In this document: positions 36,672 through 45,838 of the stretch, piece after piece
Layout of the letters: each line of letters opens with the position of its first letter
How positions within the stretch are numbered: the first letter of the stretch is position 1
NCBI GenBank assembly: GCA_015689735.1
Contig: WVSP01000004.1
Location: 124,001-188,000 of the forward strand
From: Rhodobacterales bacterium LSUCC0031
GTDB taxonomy: Bacteria > Pseudomonadota > Alphaproteobacteria > Rhodobacterales > Rhodobacteraceae
Length of the DNA: 64,000 nt
Direction: 5' to 3'
Made by a program: the position numbers and the translations under genes
The notes under the pieces: model-generated
Database searches by the model: none
What the model was told of the DNA's origin: nothing
What the model saw: the letters and a program-made list of their open reading frames with translations, nothing else

Positions 36672-38396
36672 GTGCCGGCCGATGTATCATTCACAAACCG
36701 ACGCGCCACCGAGCGCGCCGATATCGTCTTGGGCGAGGATTGGGATCGCGCCCATGGCACAGTCGAACACGAGCTGAAAGCAGCCCGCGCGCGGCGCAAC
36801 ATGCTCTCGCTCAACCGCTCGCCTTTGTCGCGCAAGATCATCTTGTTCAACCTGTTGGCGATGGTGGTTCTGGTGGCTGGGGTGATGTATCTTAACCCCT
36901 TCCGCGATAGCCTTGTCGCACAGCGTGAACGTGCATTGGCCGTTGAGGCACAGTTGATCGCCGAGGTGCTGGAGGCGAGCATCCCGCAAGCCATCGCCGC
37001 GGGCGCCTTCGATCCCGGCGGTCTTGATGCGCAATCCATCTTGAGCCGCCTCAGCCTGTCGGCGGGTGTCGATGTCTTTGTCTTCACCACACCAGAACAG
37101 CTGATTGCAACCACGCAAACCCTGTCACGCAGCCCCGCGCGCCCGGTACGCGGGCTTGAACACACACGCCAAGACGCGCTCTTGATCACCGACTTCCTTG
37201 GCTGGGTTTGGTCAGGGCTATCGTCGCTTTCGACCGGCACGCGCACAGCCCCCGTGCCGCGTGACCCGGCGGAATTGGCACAAGCATTGGTCGCGTCAAC
37301 GGGTGAGGGGGCAACCGTGCTCAGCCGTGGCTTTGATGGGACTGGTACGCTATACGCCGCCGCCTCGCCGATCTTTGGCCCATCCGGTCAGGTTGGTGCC
37401 GTTGTCGTCACCACGGCAGCCGGCGAGATCGACCACCTCGTACGTGTCGAGCGCGAGCAATTGTTGCAGATGTTCGCTGTGGCGCTCCTGGTTTCCATCG
37501 GATTAAGCCTCGTGCTGGCCTCGACTATCGCGCATCCCTTGGCCGATCTGGCCGCCGCAGCCGAGCTTGGTCGCGACAAGAATGCCCGCAAAATGAGCCC
37601 GACCCGCATCCGCATCCCTGACTTGACAGGCCGACCAGACGAGATTGGGCGGCTTTCTGGCGCGCTGCGCGGCATGGTTTCGGCGCTGTACGATCGGATC
37701 GACTCCAACGAACAATTCGCCGCCGATGTCAGCCACGAGATCAAGAACCCGCTGGCCAGCTTGCGCTCGGCGGTCGGCACCATGCGTCTGACCAAGACCG
37801 ATGAGCAGCGTAACCGCTTGCTTGAGGTGATCGAGCATGATGTGCAGCGTTTGGACCGCCTCGTTTCGGACATCTCGAACGCGTCGCGGCTGGACAGCGA
37901 ACTGGTCAAGGAGGAGGAAGAAGTCTTTGATCTTGTCCGCACCTTGGACAATATCTCGAAGTATCACGCCGACGAGGCAGAGAAGAAGGGCGTCGATTTC
38001 GTCATCGACCTGCCGTTTGAGCCAATCCGCATTTCGGGCCTCGAGGGGCGCTTGGCACAGGTTTTCGTCAATCTTCTGTCCAATGCGATCTCTTTCTGCG
38101 AAGACGGTGATGCCGTCAGGCTTTGGGCAAGGCGGCGGGAAAACCGGGTGCTGATCGTGGTCGAAGATACCGGCCCCGGCATCCCCGAAGAGGCGCTGAC
38201 CAAAGTGTTCAACCGATTCTATTCCGAACGCCCCGTGCAACAATTCGGTAATCACTCGGGCCTCGGCCTTGCGATCTCCAAGCAGATCGTTGAGGCGCAT
38301 GGCGGCGTGATCTGGGCCGAGAATATCCGCCCAACCGAGGCTGATGCGACTTCAGACGCGCTCGGCGCACGCTTCGTTGTCGGCCTTCCGATCTGA
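36672..38396 (+). CDS. chvG: sensor histidine kinase ChvG
   Basis: A 574-residue membrane kinase starting at GTG 36672. TM1 is about residues 56-74 and TM2 about 266-284, enclosing a periplasmic sensor domain. A HAMP domain follows, then the phospho-acceptor His355 in FAADVSHEIKNPLASLRSAV. The ATPase domain has N (VNLLSNAISFCEDG), G1 (VEDTGPGIPEE) and G2 (GLGLAISKQI) boxes. It phosphorylates ChvI. The order pckA/chvI-chvG-hprK is conserved in alphaproteobacteria. Confidence 0.93.
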   Translation: MPADVSFTNRRATERADIVLGEDWDRAHGTVEHELKAARARRNMLSLNRSPLSRKIILFNLLAMVVLVAGVMYLNPFRDSLVAQRERALAVEAQLIAEVLEASIPQAIAAGAFDPGGLDAQSILSRLSLSAGVDVFVFTTPEQLIATTQTLSRSPARPVRGLEHTRQDALLITDFLGWVWSGLSSLSTGTRTAPVPRDPAELAQALVASTGEGATVLSRGFDGTGTLYAAASPIFGPSGQVGAVVVTTAAGEIDHLVRVEREQLLQMFAVALLVSIGLSLVLASTIAHPLADLAAAAELGRDKNARKMSPTRIRIPDLTGRPDEIGRLSGALRGMVSALYDRIDSNEQFAADVSHEIKNPLASLRSAVGTMRLTKTDEQRNRLLEVIEHDVQRLDRLVSDISNASRLDSELVKEEEEVFDLVRTLDNISKYHADEAEKKGVDFVIDLPFEPIRISGLEGRLAQVFVNLLSNAISFCEDGDAVRLWARRRENRVLIVVEDTGPGIPEEALTKVFNRFYSERPVQQFGNHSGLGLAISKQIVEAHGGVIWAENIRPTEADATSDALGARFVVGLPI

Positions 38397-38410
38397 TTGG
38401 TCACGCTGCG

Positions 38411-38884
38411 ATGTATCCCCAACCCGAGCCGATTTCGCGCTGGGTAAGCGCGCGCAACGGCGCAGCCCTTTGGCTGAACGCTACGGCCGTGGCCGTCGAT
38501 GGTCAGGGGGTTTTGATCCTCGGCGCGTCGGGAACGGGCAAATCGTGCCTGGCGATTGCGATGATGGCATTGGGCGCAGTCTTGATCTGCGATGACGGGG
38601 TTTGGCTGCAATGCGGCACCACCCCCGCCATACTGGAACGCCCGACCCAGGCGCGCGATCTGATCGAGGCGCGCGGCATCGGGCTGCTTCGCTCTGGCCC
38701 AAGTCTTGCCCGTGCGCCGCTGGCCTTGGCTGTCGATCTAGACAGGGCCGAAACCACACGTTTGCCCCAGCGGCACACGATCGCGCTAGGTGACAGCACC
38801 GTTCCCTTGATCCATGCTGCGGGTGACCACCACATCGCCCCGGCCCTCGTCTTGATGATGCGGCACGGGCGCGCCGAACCCTGA
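38411..38884 (+). CDS. hprK: HPr kinase/phosphorylase, short alphaproteobacterial form
   Basis: A 157-residue protein matching only the C-terminal catalytic domain of HprK. Walker A is GASGTGKS (38-45) and a conserved acidic patch LICDDGVWL follows. The N-terminal domain of Gram-positive HprK is absent, as is normal in this class. It should phosphorylate a serine on HPr (encoded at 40.2 kb) and so adjust the regulatory PTS. It lies 14 nt after chvG. Confidence 0.85.
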   Translation: MYPQPEPISRWVSARNGAALWLNATAVAVDGQGVLILGASGTGKSCLAIAMMALGAVLICDDGVWLQCGTTPAILERPTQARDLIEARGIGLLRSGPSLARAPLALAVDLDRAETTRLPQRHTIALGDSTVPLIHAAGDHHIAPALVLMMRHGRAEP

Positions 38885-38902
38885 CACGAGGCATGTAAGC
38901 TT

Positions 38903-39829
38903 ATGCCGCCCGCAAATAACGCATTGCAACAACAGCAAGCCCGCGTGGTTTTCGTCACCGGCCCCTCAGGGGCAGGGCGCTCGACCGCGATCCATGCGCT
39001 CGAGGATCTCGGCTTCGAGGCGATCGACAACCTTCCCTTGTCGCTCTTGCCACGCCTGCTTGAGGGGCCGCCCCCCGAGCGGCCGATGGCGCTTGGCACC
39101 GATGCGCGCAATCGCGACTATTCCGCCGCCGGTCTGCTTTCTGCCTTCAACCGACTTGTCGAGGCCGAGGGTTATGCCCCCGACCTCCTCTATCTCGATT
39201 GCGCGGCCGATGTGCTGCAACGCCGCTACTCCGAAACGCGCAGGCGTCACCCCTTGGCCCCTGACGCGGACCCGGCGCAAGGCATCGCGCAAGAATTGGC
39301 GCTTTTGGGGCCAGTGCGCGCGGGCGCAAGCGTACTGGTCGATACATCGACCCTCACCCCACATGAGCTGCGCGCCGAGATTACCCGCCTTTTCGCTCCT
39401 GAAGGTATCGGGCGTATGGCGATCACGGTCATGTCTTTTTCATACCGCCGCGGCCTGCCGACAGGGGCCGATCTGGTGTTCGACTGCCGATTCCTGCGCA
39501 ATCCGCATTGGGAACCGGGACTGCGCCCGCAAGATGGCCGCGACCCTGCCGTGCAAAGCTACATCGCTGCCGACGCAGGCTTTGCCCCCTTCCAAGAGCA
39601 AGTCACGGCCATGGTGGATATGTTGCTGCCTGCCTTCGCCGCCGAGGGGAAAAGTCACCTCACGGTTGCGTTTGGCTGTACCGGCGGGCAACACCGCTCG
39701 GTTGCTTTGACGGAAATCCTTGCCACCCACCTTGCACAGACCGGTTGGCCCGTGTCTAAAAGGCATCGGGAATTAGAGATGCGTCGGGTCCAAGCGACCG
39801 ATGCAACGGTAACGCCAGAGGCGAATTAG
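38903..39829 (+). CDS. rapZ: RNase adapter / nucleotide-binding protein RapZ
   Basis: A 308-residue RapZ/YvcJ family protein. The N-terminal P-loop region reads FVTGPSGAGRSTAIHALEDLG, so the usual Walker A lysine is Arg. The C-terminal domain has the conserved FGCTGGQHRSVALTE. In E. coli RapZ directs RNase E to GlmZ RNA and senses glucosamine-6-phosphate; no GlmZ is known in alphaproteobacteria, so the partner is unknown. It stands between hprK and EIIA. Confidence 0.92.
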   Translation: MPPANNALQQQQARVVFVTGPSGAGRSTAIHALEDLGFEAIDNLPLSLLPRLLEGPPPERPMALGTDARNRDYSAAGLLSAFNRLVEAEGYAPDLLYLDCAADVLQRRYSETRRRHPLAPDADPAQGIAQELALLGPVRAGASVLVDTSTLTPHELRAEITRLFAPEGIGRMAITVMSFSYRRGLPTGADLVFDCRFLRNPHWEPGLRPQDGRDPAVQSYIAADAGFAPFQEQVTAMVDMLLPAFAAEGKSHLTVAFGCTGGQHRSVALTEILATHLAQTGWPVSKRHRELEMRRVQATDATVTPEAN

Positions 39830-39831
39830 AC

Positions 39832-40221
39832 GTGATTGGCATCGTCATCGTTGCCCATGGGGGCCTTGCCTCCGAATTGCTGCGGGCAACAGAGCACGTC
39901 GTCGGGCGGCAAAGGGCGATGATCGCCATTTCTGTCGGACCCGAGGACGACCGCGCAGCGCGCACGCGCGAAATCTGCGACGCTGCGGATGCGGTAGATG
40001 ATGGATCTGGCGTCGTGGTTGTGACCGATATGTTCGGCGGCTCACCCTCAAATCTGTCGTTGACCGCCTGCAAGCCGCAAAACCGCAAGATCCTGACAGG
40101 CGTGAACCTGCCTATGCTGATCAAGCTCGCAAAATCGCGCAACCTGTCGGTGGATGAGGCTGTGATCCGCGCCGCCGAGGCCGGTCGACGTTACATCAAC
40201 AGCTTCGATGGAACCCCCTGA
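39832..40221 (+). CDS. PTS EIIA component, mannose family
   Basis: A 129-residue EIIA(Man)-type protein starting at GTG 39832, 2 nt after rapZ. The phospho-accepting histidine is His9 in IVIVAHGGLASELL. VVVTDMFGGSPSNLSL and the C-terminal AAEAGRRYINSF complete the fold. No EIIB, EIIC or EIID sugar transporter is nearby. In alphaproteobacteria this protein receives phosphate from HPr and acts as a regulator, possibly on ChvG or other sensors. Confidence 0.92.
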   Translation: MIGIVIVAHGGLASELLRATEHVVGRQRAMIAISVGPEDDRAARTREICDAADAVDDGSGVVVVTDMFGGSPSNLSLTACKPQNRKILTGVNLPMLIKLAKSRNLSVDEAVIRAAEAGRRYINSFDGTP

Positions 40222-40222
40222 C

Positions 40223-40504
40223 ATGAACGAGGCCCGCGTGATCCGCAATTTCGAGATCATCAATATCAAAGGCCTGCATGCCCGCGCTTCGGCCCGCTTT
40301 GTCGAGGTAGTCGAGGCTCATGACGCCAAGGCCACCGTGCGCCGTGATGGGCTTACCGCCGCCGGGGATTCAATCATGGGTCTTTTGATGTTGGCAGCCT
40401 CTATGGGAACCACTATTGAAGTCGAAACCAATGGCCCCGAGGCGGAAAAGCTTGCAGATGCGCTTGCAGCATTGATCGCAAACCGCTTTGGCGAGGATAG
40501 CTGA
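40223..40504 (+). CDS. ptsH: phosphocarrier protein HPr
   Basis: A 93-residue HPr. The phospho-His is His19 in IKGLHARASARFVE, and the HprK target serine is Ser50 in GDSIMGLLMLAAS. Enzyme I (ptsP) is not in the window. I use ATG 40223, which follows the EIIA stop by 1 nt and has GGA 10 nt upstream. ATG 40208 would add 5 residues and overlap EIIA by 14 nt. Confidence 0.92.
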   Translation: MNEARVIRNFEIINIKGLHARASARFVEVVEAHDAKATVRRDGLTAAGDSIMGLLMLAASMGTTIEVETNGPEAEKLADALAALIANRFGEDS

Positions 40505-40545
40505 CCGGGGCCGCGACGGCGAGAACCGGGATAGGACAAAGGCGC

Positions 40546-41445
40546 GTGACAGATACAACGACGCGAAATATCCATGCTCCACGCCCCACGCGCCTGCCGG
40601 GAGGTGAAGCGGTCTATGACCGCCGCAGCCTGACATATTCCAACACATTCGCCAATCCCTGGACGCGCAACATGGTGCGCGCGATGGAATGGATGACAGG
40701 CAAGATCACCATCATCCGCCGCGTTCGCCAATTCGAGCGCTTGGGCGAGGTCAAGGGGCAGGAGTTCTGGCCCGCGACAATGAAGGTGATGGGCATCGAT
40801 CTCCAAACCCCTACCCATCAACTGGCCCGTATTCCCGACCAAGGCCCGGTTATCTTTGTGGCCAACCATCCCCATGGTCTGGTCGATGGCATGATCTTGG
40901 CCGATCTGATCGGACGGCGGCGCCCGGACTATCGCATTTTGACCCGCGCGTTATTGACGGGTTTGGACGAGTCGGCGGCCAGCTACATGATTGCCGTGCC
41001 ATTCCCCCATGACCCGGACGCGCAGGAAAAGATGCTCACGATGCGGGCCTTGGCGATGGAGCATCTGGCACAGAATGGCCTGATCGCGCTGTTCCCCTCG
41101 GGCGCCGTGGCCACCTCGAAAAGCATGTGGGGACCCGCGATCGAGGGCGAGTGGAACGTCTTTACCGCCAAGATGATCCGCACATCGGGCGCGACCATCG
41201 TCCCATGCTTCTTTACCGGATCGAATTCGCGCTGGTATCAGATCGCCAATCGCATCTCGCCAGTGCTGCGCCAAGGATTGCTGCTGCACGAGGTGGTTCA
41301 TAGCTTCGACAAGCCGCAAGCGCCCATCATCGGCAACCCGATCACGCCCGATCAATGGGAAAGCAAGATCGGCAAGCCGCGCGAATTCATGGCCTGGTTG
41401 CGCGCGCGCACCCTGTCCTTGCGCGACGATCCCGATCAGCTCTGA
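40546..41445 (+). CDS. lysophospholipid acyltransferase (PlsC-like, LPLAT family)
   Basis: A 299-residue acyltransferase starting at GTG 40546. The motifs are FVANHPHGLVDGMIL (NHxxxxD, with HPHGLVD), IPFPHDPDA-like loop, and ALFPSGAVATSK (block III, FPSG). There is no strong N-terminal membrane helix. It differs clearly from the plsC at 7.3 kb and may act on another lysolipid. It follows ptsH by 41 nt. Confidence 0.8.
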   Translation: MTDTTTRNIHAPRPTRLPGGEAVYDRRSLTYSNTFANPWTRNMVRAMEWMTGKITIIRRVRQFERLGEVKGQEFWPATMKVMGIDLQTPTHQLARIPDQGPVIFVANHPHGLVDGMILADLIGRRRPDYRILTRALLTGLDESAASYMIAVPFPHDPDAQEKMLTMRALAMEHLAQNGLIALFPSGAVATSKSMWGPAIEGEWNVFTAKMIRTSGATIVPCFFTGSNSRWYQIANRISPVLRQGLLLHEVVHSFDKPQAPIIGNPITPDQWESKIGKPREFMAWLRARTLSLRDDPDQL

Positions 41446-41451
41446 TCCGCC

Positions 41452-42327
41452 TTAGCGCGTCGGCACCGGCACTTCGCCCCGGTAATCGTAGAAACCGCGC
41501 TGCGTCTTGCGGCCAAGCCAGCCTGCCTCGACATATTTCGTCAAAAGCGGGCAAGGGCGGTATTTCGTATCGGCCAACCCATCATGCAGCACGTTCATGA
41601 TCGCAAGACAGGTATCAAGCCCGATGAAATCGGCCAACTCCAGCGGCCCCATCGGATGGTTGGTACCCAGCTTCATCGCCATATCGATCGAGGTGACATT
41701 GCCGACCCCTTCGTAAAGGGTGTAAACTGCCTCGTTGATCATCGGCATCAAGACGCGGTTGACAATGAAAGCCGGAAAATCCTCGGCAGTGGCCGATGTC
41801 TTGCCCAGCCGGTCCACCACCGATTTGCAGGCGGCGAATGTCTCTTCGTCGGTCGCGATCCCACGGATCAATTCCACAAGCTGCATCACCGGCACGGGGT
41901 TCATGAAGTGGAAGCCCATGAATTTCTCGGGCCGATCCGTGCGCGAAGCCAGCCGGGTGATCGAGATCGACGAGGTGTTCGATGTCAGGATCGTCTCGGG
42001 CTTGAGATGGGGCAAAAGGTCTTCGAAAATCGCCTGCTTGACCGTTTCGCGCTCGGTCGCGGCCTCGATGATCAAATCGGTCTGGCCCAGATCGGCAAGC
42101 CGGGTCGTGGTGCGGATGCGCGCCATGGCGGTCGCCATCTCCGTCTCGCTGACCTTGCCGCGCCCAACCTGCCGAGAGATGTTCTGTGCGATCAGGACCA
42201 TCGCCTTTTCCAAGGCATCGGCATTGATGTCGGTCATCACCACATCGTAACCCGCCAAGGCGCAGACATGAGCGATCCCATTGCCCATCTGGCCTGCACC
42301 GACCACCCCGATCGAAGAAATATCCAT
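41452..42327 (-). CDS. hbd: 3-hydroxybutyryl-CoA dehydrogenase
   Basis: A 291-residue NAD(P)-dependent enzyme. The Rossmann motif is VVGAGQMGNGIAHVCALAGYDV, the catalytic His is in GFHFMNPVPVMQLVEL, and NRVLMPMINEAVYTLYEG precedes the C-terminal helical domain. It interconverts acetoacetyl-CoA and 3-hydroxybutyryl-CoA, feeding PHB or ethylmalonyl-CoA metabolism. ATG 42327 is chosen because the family begins MDIxxIGVVGAGQMG. It converges on the acyltransferase gene with a 6-nt gap. Confidence 0.93.
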   Translation of the reverse strand: MDISSIGVVGAGQMGNGIAHVCALAGYDVVMTDINADALEKAMVLIAQNISRQVGRGKVSETEMATAMARIRTTTRLADLGQTDLIIEAATERETVKQAIFEDLLPHLKPETILTSNTSSISITRLASRTDRPEKFMGFHFMNPVPVMQLVELIRGIATDEETFAACKSVVDRLGKTSATAEDFPAFIVNRVLMPMINEAVYTLYEGVGNVTSIDMAMKLGTNHPMGPLELADFIGLDTCLAIMNVLHDGLADTKYRPCPLLTKYVEAGWLGRKTQRGFYDYRGEVPVPTR

Positions 42328-42423
42328 GCTCGCCTCTCGCACCTGGCTATCGGGCGCAGCATAGGCCCGCAACACAGACCGGCACAAGCCCACCTCGCCA
42401 TGCATCGCTTGAGGTTGTCGCTA

Positions 42424-42462
42424 GGGAAATACAAAAAATACAATATAAAATAGAAACTTAGC
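42424..42462. promoter_or_regulatory. AT-rich island between hbd and DUF6473 gene
   Basis: Roughly 40 nt that are nearly free of GC (gaaatacaaaaaatacaa, taaaatagaa) in a 60-plus percent GC region. It lies 70-110 nt upstream of the DUF6473 start and about 100 nt upstream of hbd, so it probably holds the promoters of both. No defined -35/-10 pair can be named with confidence. Confidence 0.5.
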
Positions 42463-42531
42463 CCTTTTGAAACACCTTGTTTGCGATCTTGTCCGCGGGT
42501 GAGTGTTCAATCTTGTAGGAGCGAAGGGGCG

Positions 42532-43350
42532 ATGAGTTTTGAAAAACGGGGGCCAATGCCCCTGACCTATGATGCTGTCTGCTATCCCGGTTCCCCGTTG
42601 CGGTTTCGCGGACCTTGCGCCGCGATGTCGGCACCGTTTGTCCTGTGCCTTGGCGGATCGGAAACATTTGGCCGCTTTATTCACGCCCCCTACGCGGCAC
42701 AGCTTGCCACCAAGCTGCCCTGTCATGTCGTGAATATGGGCGTGATGAATGCCGGGTTGGATGTGTTGATGCATGACCCCGCCATTACACGGGCCACGCA
42801 AGGGGCGGCAGCGGTCGTGCTACAGATCACCGGGGCGCAAAACCTGTCGAACCGGCTTTATCGCGTGCATCCGCGCCGCAATGACCGCTTCGTCAAGACG
42901 ACCGCCATGCTCCGCACGATCTATCGGGATGTGGATTTCACCGAGTTTCACTTTACCCGCCATTTGCTGACCCATCTCCATGACCGATCGCCCGAGCGTT
43001 TCGGCATCGTTGCCGCCGAATTACAGATCGCGTGGATGGCGCGCATGCGTAGCTTCCTGGGCCGGATCAATGTGCCCGTACACCTGCTTTGGCTGGCCCG
43101 CCGCCACCCCGAGGATGCTGTCACAACGTATGGCTTGGGGCCTGACCCCCTTTTTGTCACCCCGAACATGCTGGCCGACGTTGCGGGAATGGCCGCATCG
43201 CTGAGCATCATCAGCCCCGGCGACCCAAATGTCGCGCTCTCCACACGCGGTATGTTCTTTGGCATCCGAGAGGAGGCTGCCGCGCGCGCCTTGCCCGGAC
43301 CAGATCTGCATGATCGCGCGGCAAACGCGCTCTGCGCGCTCTTGTCATGA
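42532..43350 (+). CDS. DUF6473 protein
   Basis: A 272-residue soluble protein of a family I know chiefly from Rhodobacterales. Family-like motifs are FVLCLGGSETFGRF, VVNMGVMNAGLDVLMHDP, VLQITGAQNLSNRLYRVHPRRNDRF, FTEFHFTRHLL and HLLWLARR. The GGSET/NMGxxNAG layout recalls SGNH-type hydrolases, but the catalytic set is not convincing. Function unknown. ATG 42532 has AGGAG and AAGGGG-like sites upstream. A terminator hairpin follows directly. Confidence 0.8.
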   Translation: MSFEKRGPMPLTYDAVCYPGSPLRFRGPCAAMSAPFVLCLGGSETFGRFIHAPYAAQLATKLPCHVVNMGVMNAGLDVLMHDPAITRATQGAAAVVLQITGAQNLSNRLYRVHPRRNDRFVKTTAMLRTIYRDVDFTEFHFTRHLLTHLHDRSPERFGIVAAELQIAWMARMRSFLGRINVPVHLLWLARRHPEDAVTTYGLGPDPLFVTPNMLADVAGMAASLSIISPGDPNVALSTRGMFFGIREEAAARALPGPDLHDRAANALCALLS

Positions 43351-43354
43351 CATG

Positions 43355-43388
43355 AAAACGCCCCACAAGCCGGGCTGCGGGGCGTTTT
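43355..43388. terminator. bidirectional intrinsic terminator
   Basis: AAAACGCCCC (43355-43364), a 14-nt loop, GGGGCGTTTT (43379-43388). The A/T ends give a U-run on both strands. It lies between two convergent genes, the DUF6473 gene (+) and etfA (-), and is the clearest terminator in the window. Confidence 0.88.
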
Positions 43389-43411
43389 GATCAGGATGCG
43401 CGTCTGCGCGT

Positions 43412-44338
43412 TCAAAGCTTGGCGGTCAATTCCGGAATGGCTTCGAAGAGGTCTGCAACAAGCCCGTAATCGGCGACTTGGAAAATCGGCGCCTCTTCGT
43501 CCTTGTTGATCGCGACGATGACCTTGCTGTCCTTCATCCCCGCAAGATGCTGGATCGCACCCGAGATACCCACCGCCACGTAAAGCGCAGGTGCCACGAC
43601 CTTGCCGGTCTGACCGACCTGCCAGTCATTCGGCGCATAGCCCGAATCGACCGCCGCGCGCGATGCACCGACCGCGGCACCCAGCTTGTCGGCCAGACCC
43701 TCGATCAGGGCGAATTGTTCTTGGCTGCCAACACCGCGCCCGCCCGAGACAACGATCCCCGCGCTGGTCAATTCGGGGCGGTCGGAATTGGCGGTTTTGT
43801 CTTCGACCCATTCCGAGAACCCGCTCAAAGCGGCCGTGGCAAGGGCCTCGACAGGGGCGCTATTGCCTGTCGCCGCCGCTTCAAACCCGGCTGTGCGGAT
43901 GGTCATGACCTTGACCGCATCGCCTGATTTCACGGTCTGGATCGCGTTGCCCGCGTAGATCGGCCGCTCGAATGTGTCGGAATCGATCACCGCTGTCACC
44001 TCGGAGATGATCATCACATCCAAGAGCGCCGCCACACGCGGCAGCACGTTCTTGGCATCAGATGTCGCCGGTGCCGCGATGTGGCTATATCCGCCAGCAA
44101 TCGACAAGATCAGATCGGCGACAGGTTCGGCCAACATGTGGCAAAAGCCGTGATCAGCAGCAAAGATCACCTTGGCGACACCGGCAAAACCAGCCGCCTG
44201 TGCCGCGGCTCCATCGCCGCCTTGACCGGCAACCAGCACATGCACCTCACCCAAGCCCGCAACAGCTGTCAGCGCTTTGGAAACCTGATCCGCCGCCAAC
44301 TGGCCATTGGTGACATCTGCAAGAAGAAGAACAGCCAT
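43412..44338 (-). CDS. etfA: electron transfer flavoprotein subunit alpha
   Basis: A 308-residue subunit carrying FAD. The C-terminal FAD signature is intact: [53 protein letters not shown], and [21 protein letters not shown]. EtfAB takes electrons from acyl-CoA dehydrogenases such as Mcd and passes them to ETF:quinone oxidoreductase. The etfB stop and etfA start share one base (TGATG), so translation is coupled. Confidence 0.97.
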   Translation of the reverse strand: MAVLLLADVTNGQLAADQVSKALTAVAGLGEVHVLVAGQGGDGAAAQAAGFAGVAKVIFAADHGFCHMLAEPVADLILSIAGGYSHIAAPATSDAKNVLPRVAALLDVMIISEVTAVIDSDTFERPIYAGNAIQTVKSGDAVKVMTIRTAGFEAAATGNSAPVEALATAALSGFSEWVEDKTANSDRPELTSAGIVVSGGRGVGSQEQFALIEGLADKLGAAVGASRAAVDSGYAPNDWQVGQTGKVVAPALYVAVGISGAIQHLAGMKDSKVIVAINKDEEAPIFQVADYGLVADLFEAIPELTAKL

Positions 44339-45099
44339 CAGATTACCCCCGCTTCATCCTTGAGTTTCGTGATCAGCTCATCGACCGAACCGACCTTGAC
44401 GCCCGCCTTGCGGCTTGCAGGCTCGCTTGTCTTGAGCACCGTCAGCCGTGGCGCGACATCGACGCCGTAATCGGCGGCGGTCTTTTCATCGAGCGGCTTT
44501 TTCTTTGCTTTCATGATATTAGGAAGGCTAGCGTAGCGCGGCTCGTTCAAGCGCAGATCGACGGTCACGATCGCGGGCATCTTGACCTTGATAGTCTGAA
44601 GCCCACCATCGACCTCGCGGGTGACGATCGCGTGATCGCCCTCGACCGCCACTTCGCTCGCGAATGTCGCTTGGCTCCAGCCCAAGAGCGCGGCCAACAT
44701 CTGCCCCGTCGCGTTCATGTCGTTATCGATTGCCTGCTTGCCCGCGATGACAAGGCCCACACCCTCATCGGCGGCAACCTTGGCCAAGATTTTGGCGACA
44801 GCCAAGGGTTCGATATCTTGGTTCACATCCTCGGTCGCGGTGACAAGGATCGCGCGGTCGGCCCCCATGGCAAGCGCCGTGCGCAGCGTTTCTTGCGCCT
44901 GTTTCACGCCGATCGAGACCACGATGACCTCTTCGGCCTTGCCTGCCTCTTTCATGCGGATCGCCTCTTCGACGGCAATCTCGTCAAAGGGGTTCATCGA
45001 CATCTTCACATTGGCGAGATCGACCCCAGAACCATCCGCCTTGACGCGGACCTTCACGTTGTAGTCGATCACGCGCTTGACGGGCACGAGTACCTTCAT
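44338..45099 (-). CDS. etfB: electron transfer flavoprotein subunit beta
   Basis: A 253-residue ETF beta subunit that binds AMP. Signatures: [87 protein letters not shown] is well placed before ATG 45099. It precedes etfA in a two-gene operon. Confidence 0.97.
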   Translation of the reverse strand: MKVLVPVKRVIDYNVKVRVKADGSGVDLANVKMSMNPFDEIAVEEAIRMKEAGKAEEVIVVSIGVKQAQETLRTALAMGADRAILVTATEDVNQDIEPLAVAKILAKVAADEGVGLVIAGKQAIDNDMNATGQMLAALLGWSQATFASEVAVEGDHAIVTREVDGGLQTIKVKMPAIVTVDLRLNEPRYASLPNIMKAKKKPLDEKTAADYGVDVAPRLTVLKTSEPASRKAGVKVGSVDELITKLKDEAGVI

Positions 45100-45235
45100 C
45101 GCGTTTCTCCTTTTGACGGCGCCGGCGCGCCGAACTCCTTCAAGGGGGAGTGTTAGTGCCTTCGGCCCCCCGAAAACAGGTCAAAATCGACGCGGCAGGG
45201 TTCAGGGACGCCGCGTCATCGCCCCAGGGCCGAAC

Positions 45236-45835
45236 CTACAACGCTTTGCGTGCCTTGAGGGCTGCCGAAATCGTACCATCGTCGAGATAATCAAGCTCGC
45301 CGCCAATCGGCACGCCCTGTGCAAGCGAGGTGACGGCAACCCCCCGCCCGGCGAGCGTATCGGCGATGTAATGCGCGGTTGTCTGGCCATCGACCGTGGC
45401 GTTGAGCGCCAGGATCACCTCGCTCACACCCTCGCCCGTCACACGGTCGAGCAGGCGCGGGATACGCAAATCCTCGGGGCCGACATCGTCAAGCGCCGAG
45501 AGCGTGCCGCCCAAGACATGATAGCGCCCGCCGAACGCGCCGCCCCGCTCCATCGCCCAAAGATCGGATACATCCTCGACAACACAGATCTGACCGTTGG
45601 CGCGCCTGTCATCGGTACAGATGGGGCAAAGATCGCCCGTGCCGATATTCCCGCAATTGAGACATTCGCGCGCTGTTTCAGCCACATGGGCCATCGTCTC
45701 GGCCAAGGGGCGCATCAACTGGCCGCGCTTCTTGATCAGATGCAAGACCGCGCGCCGCGCCGAACGCGGCCCCAGCCCCGGCAGGCGCGCCATGATCTCG
45801 ATCAGCGCTTCGATATCCTTGGGCGCGTCACGCAT
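45236..45835 (-). CDS. recR: recombination mediator protein RecR
   Basis: A 199-residue protein of the RecFOR pathway. It has the N-terminal helix-hairpin-helix ([17 protein letters not shown]), a CxxC-x-CPIC zinc finger ([16 protein letters not shown]), and a Toprim domain ([35 protein letters not shown]). It is the third gene of the conserved dnaX-ybaB-recR set and starts 3 nt after ybaB. Confidence 0.96.
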   Translation of the reverse strand: MRDAPKDIEALIEIMARLPGLGPRSARRAVLHLIKKRGQLMRPLAETMAHVAETARECLNCGNIGTGDLCPICTDDRRANGQICVVEDVSDLWAMERGGAFGGRYHVLGGTLSALDDVGPEDLRIPRLLDRVTGEGVSEVILALNATVDGQTTAHYIADTLAGRGVAVTSLAQGVPIGGELDYLDDGTISAALKARKAL

Positions 45836-45838
45836 CGG

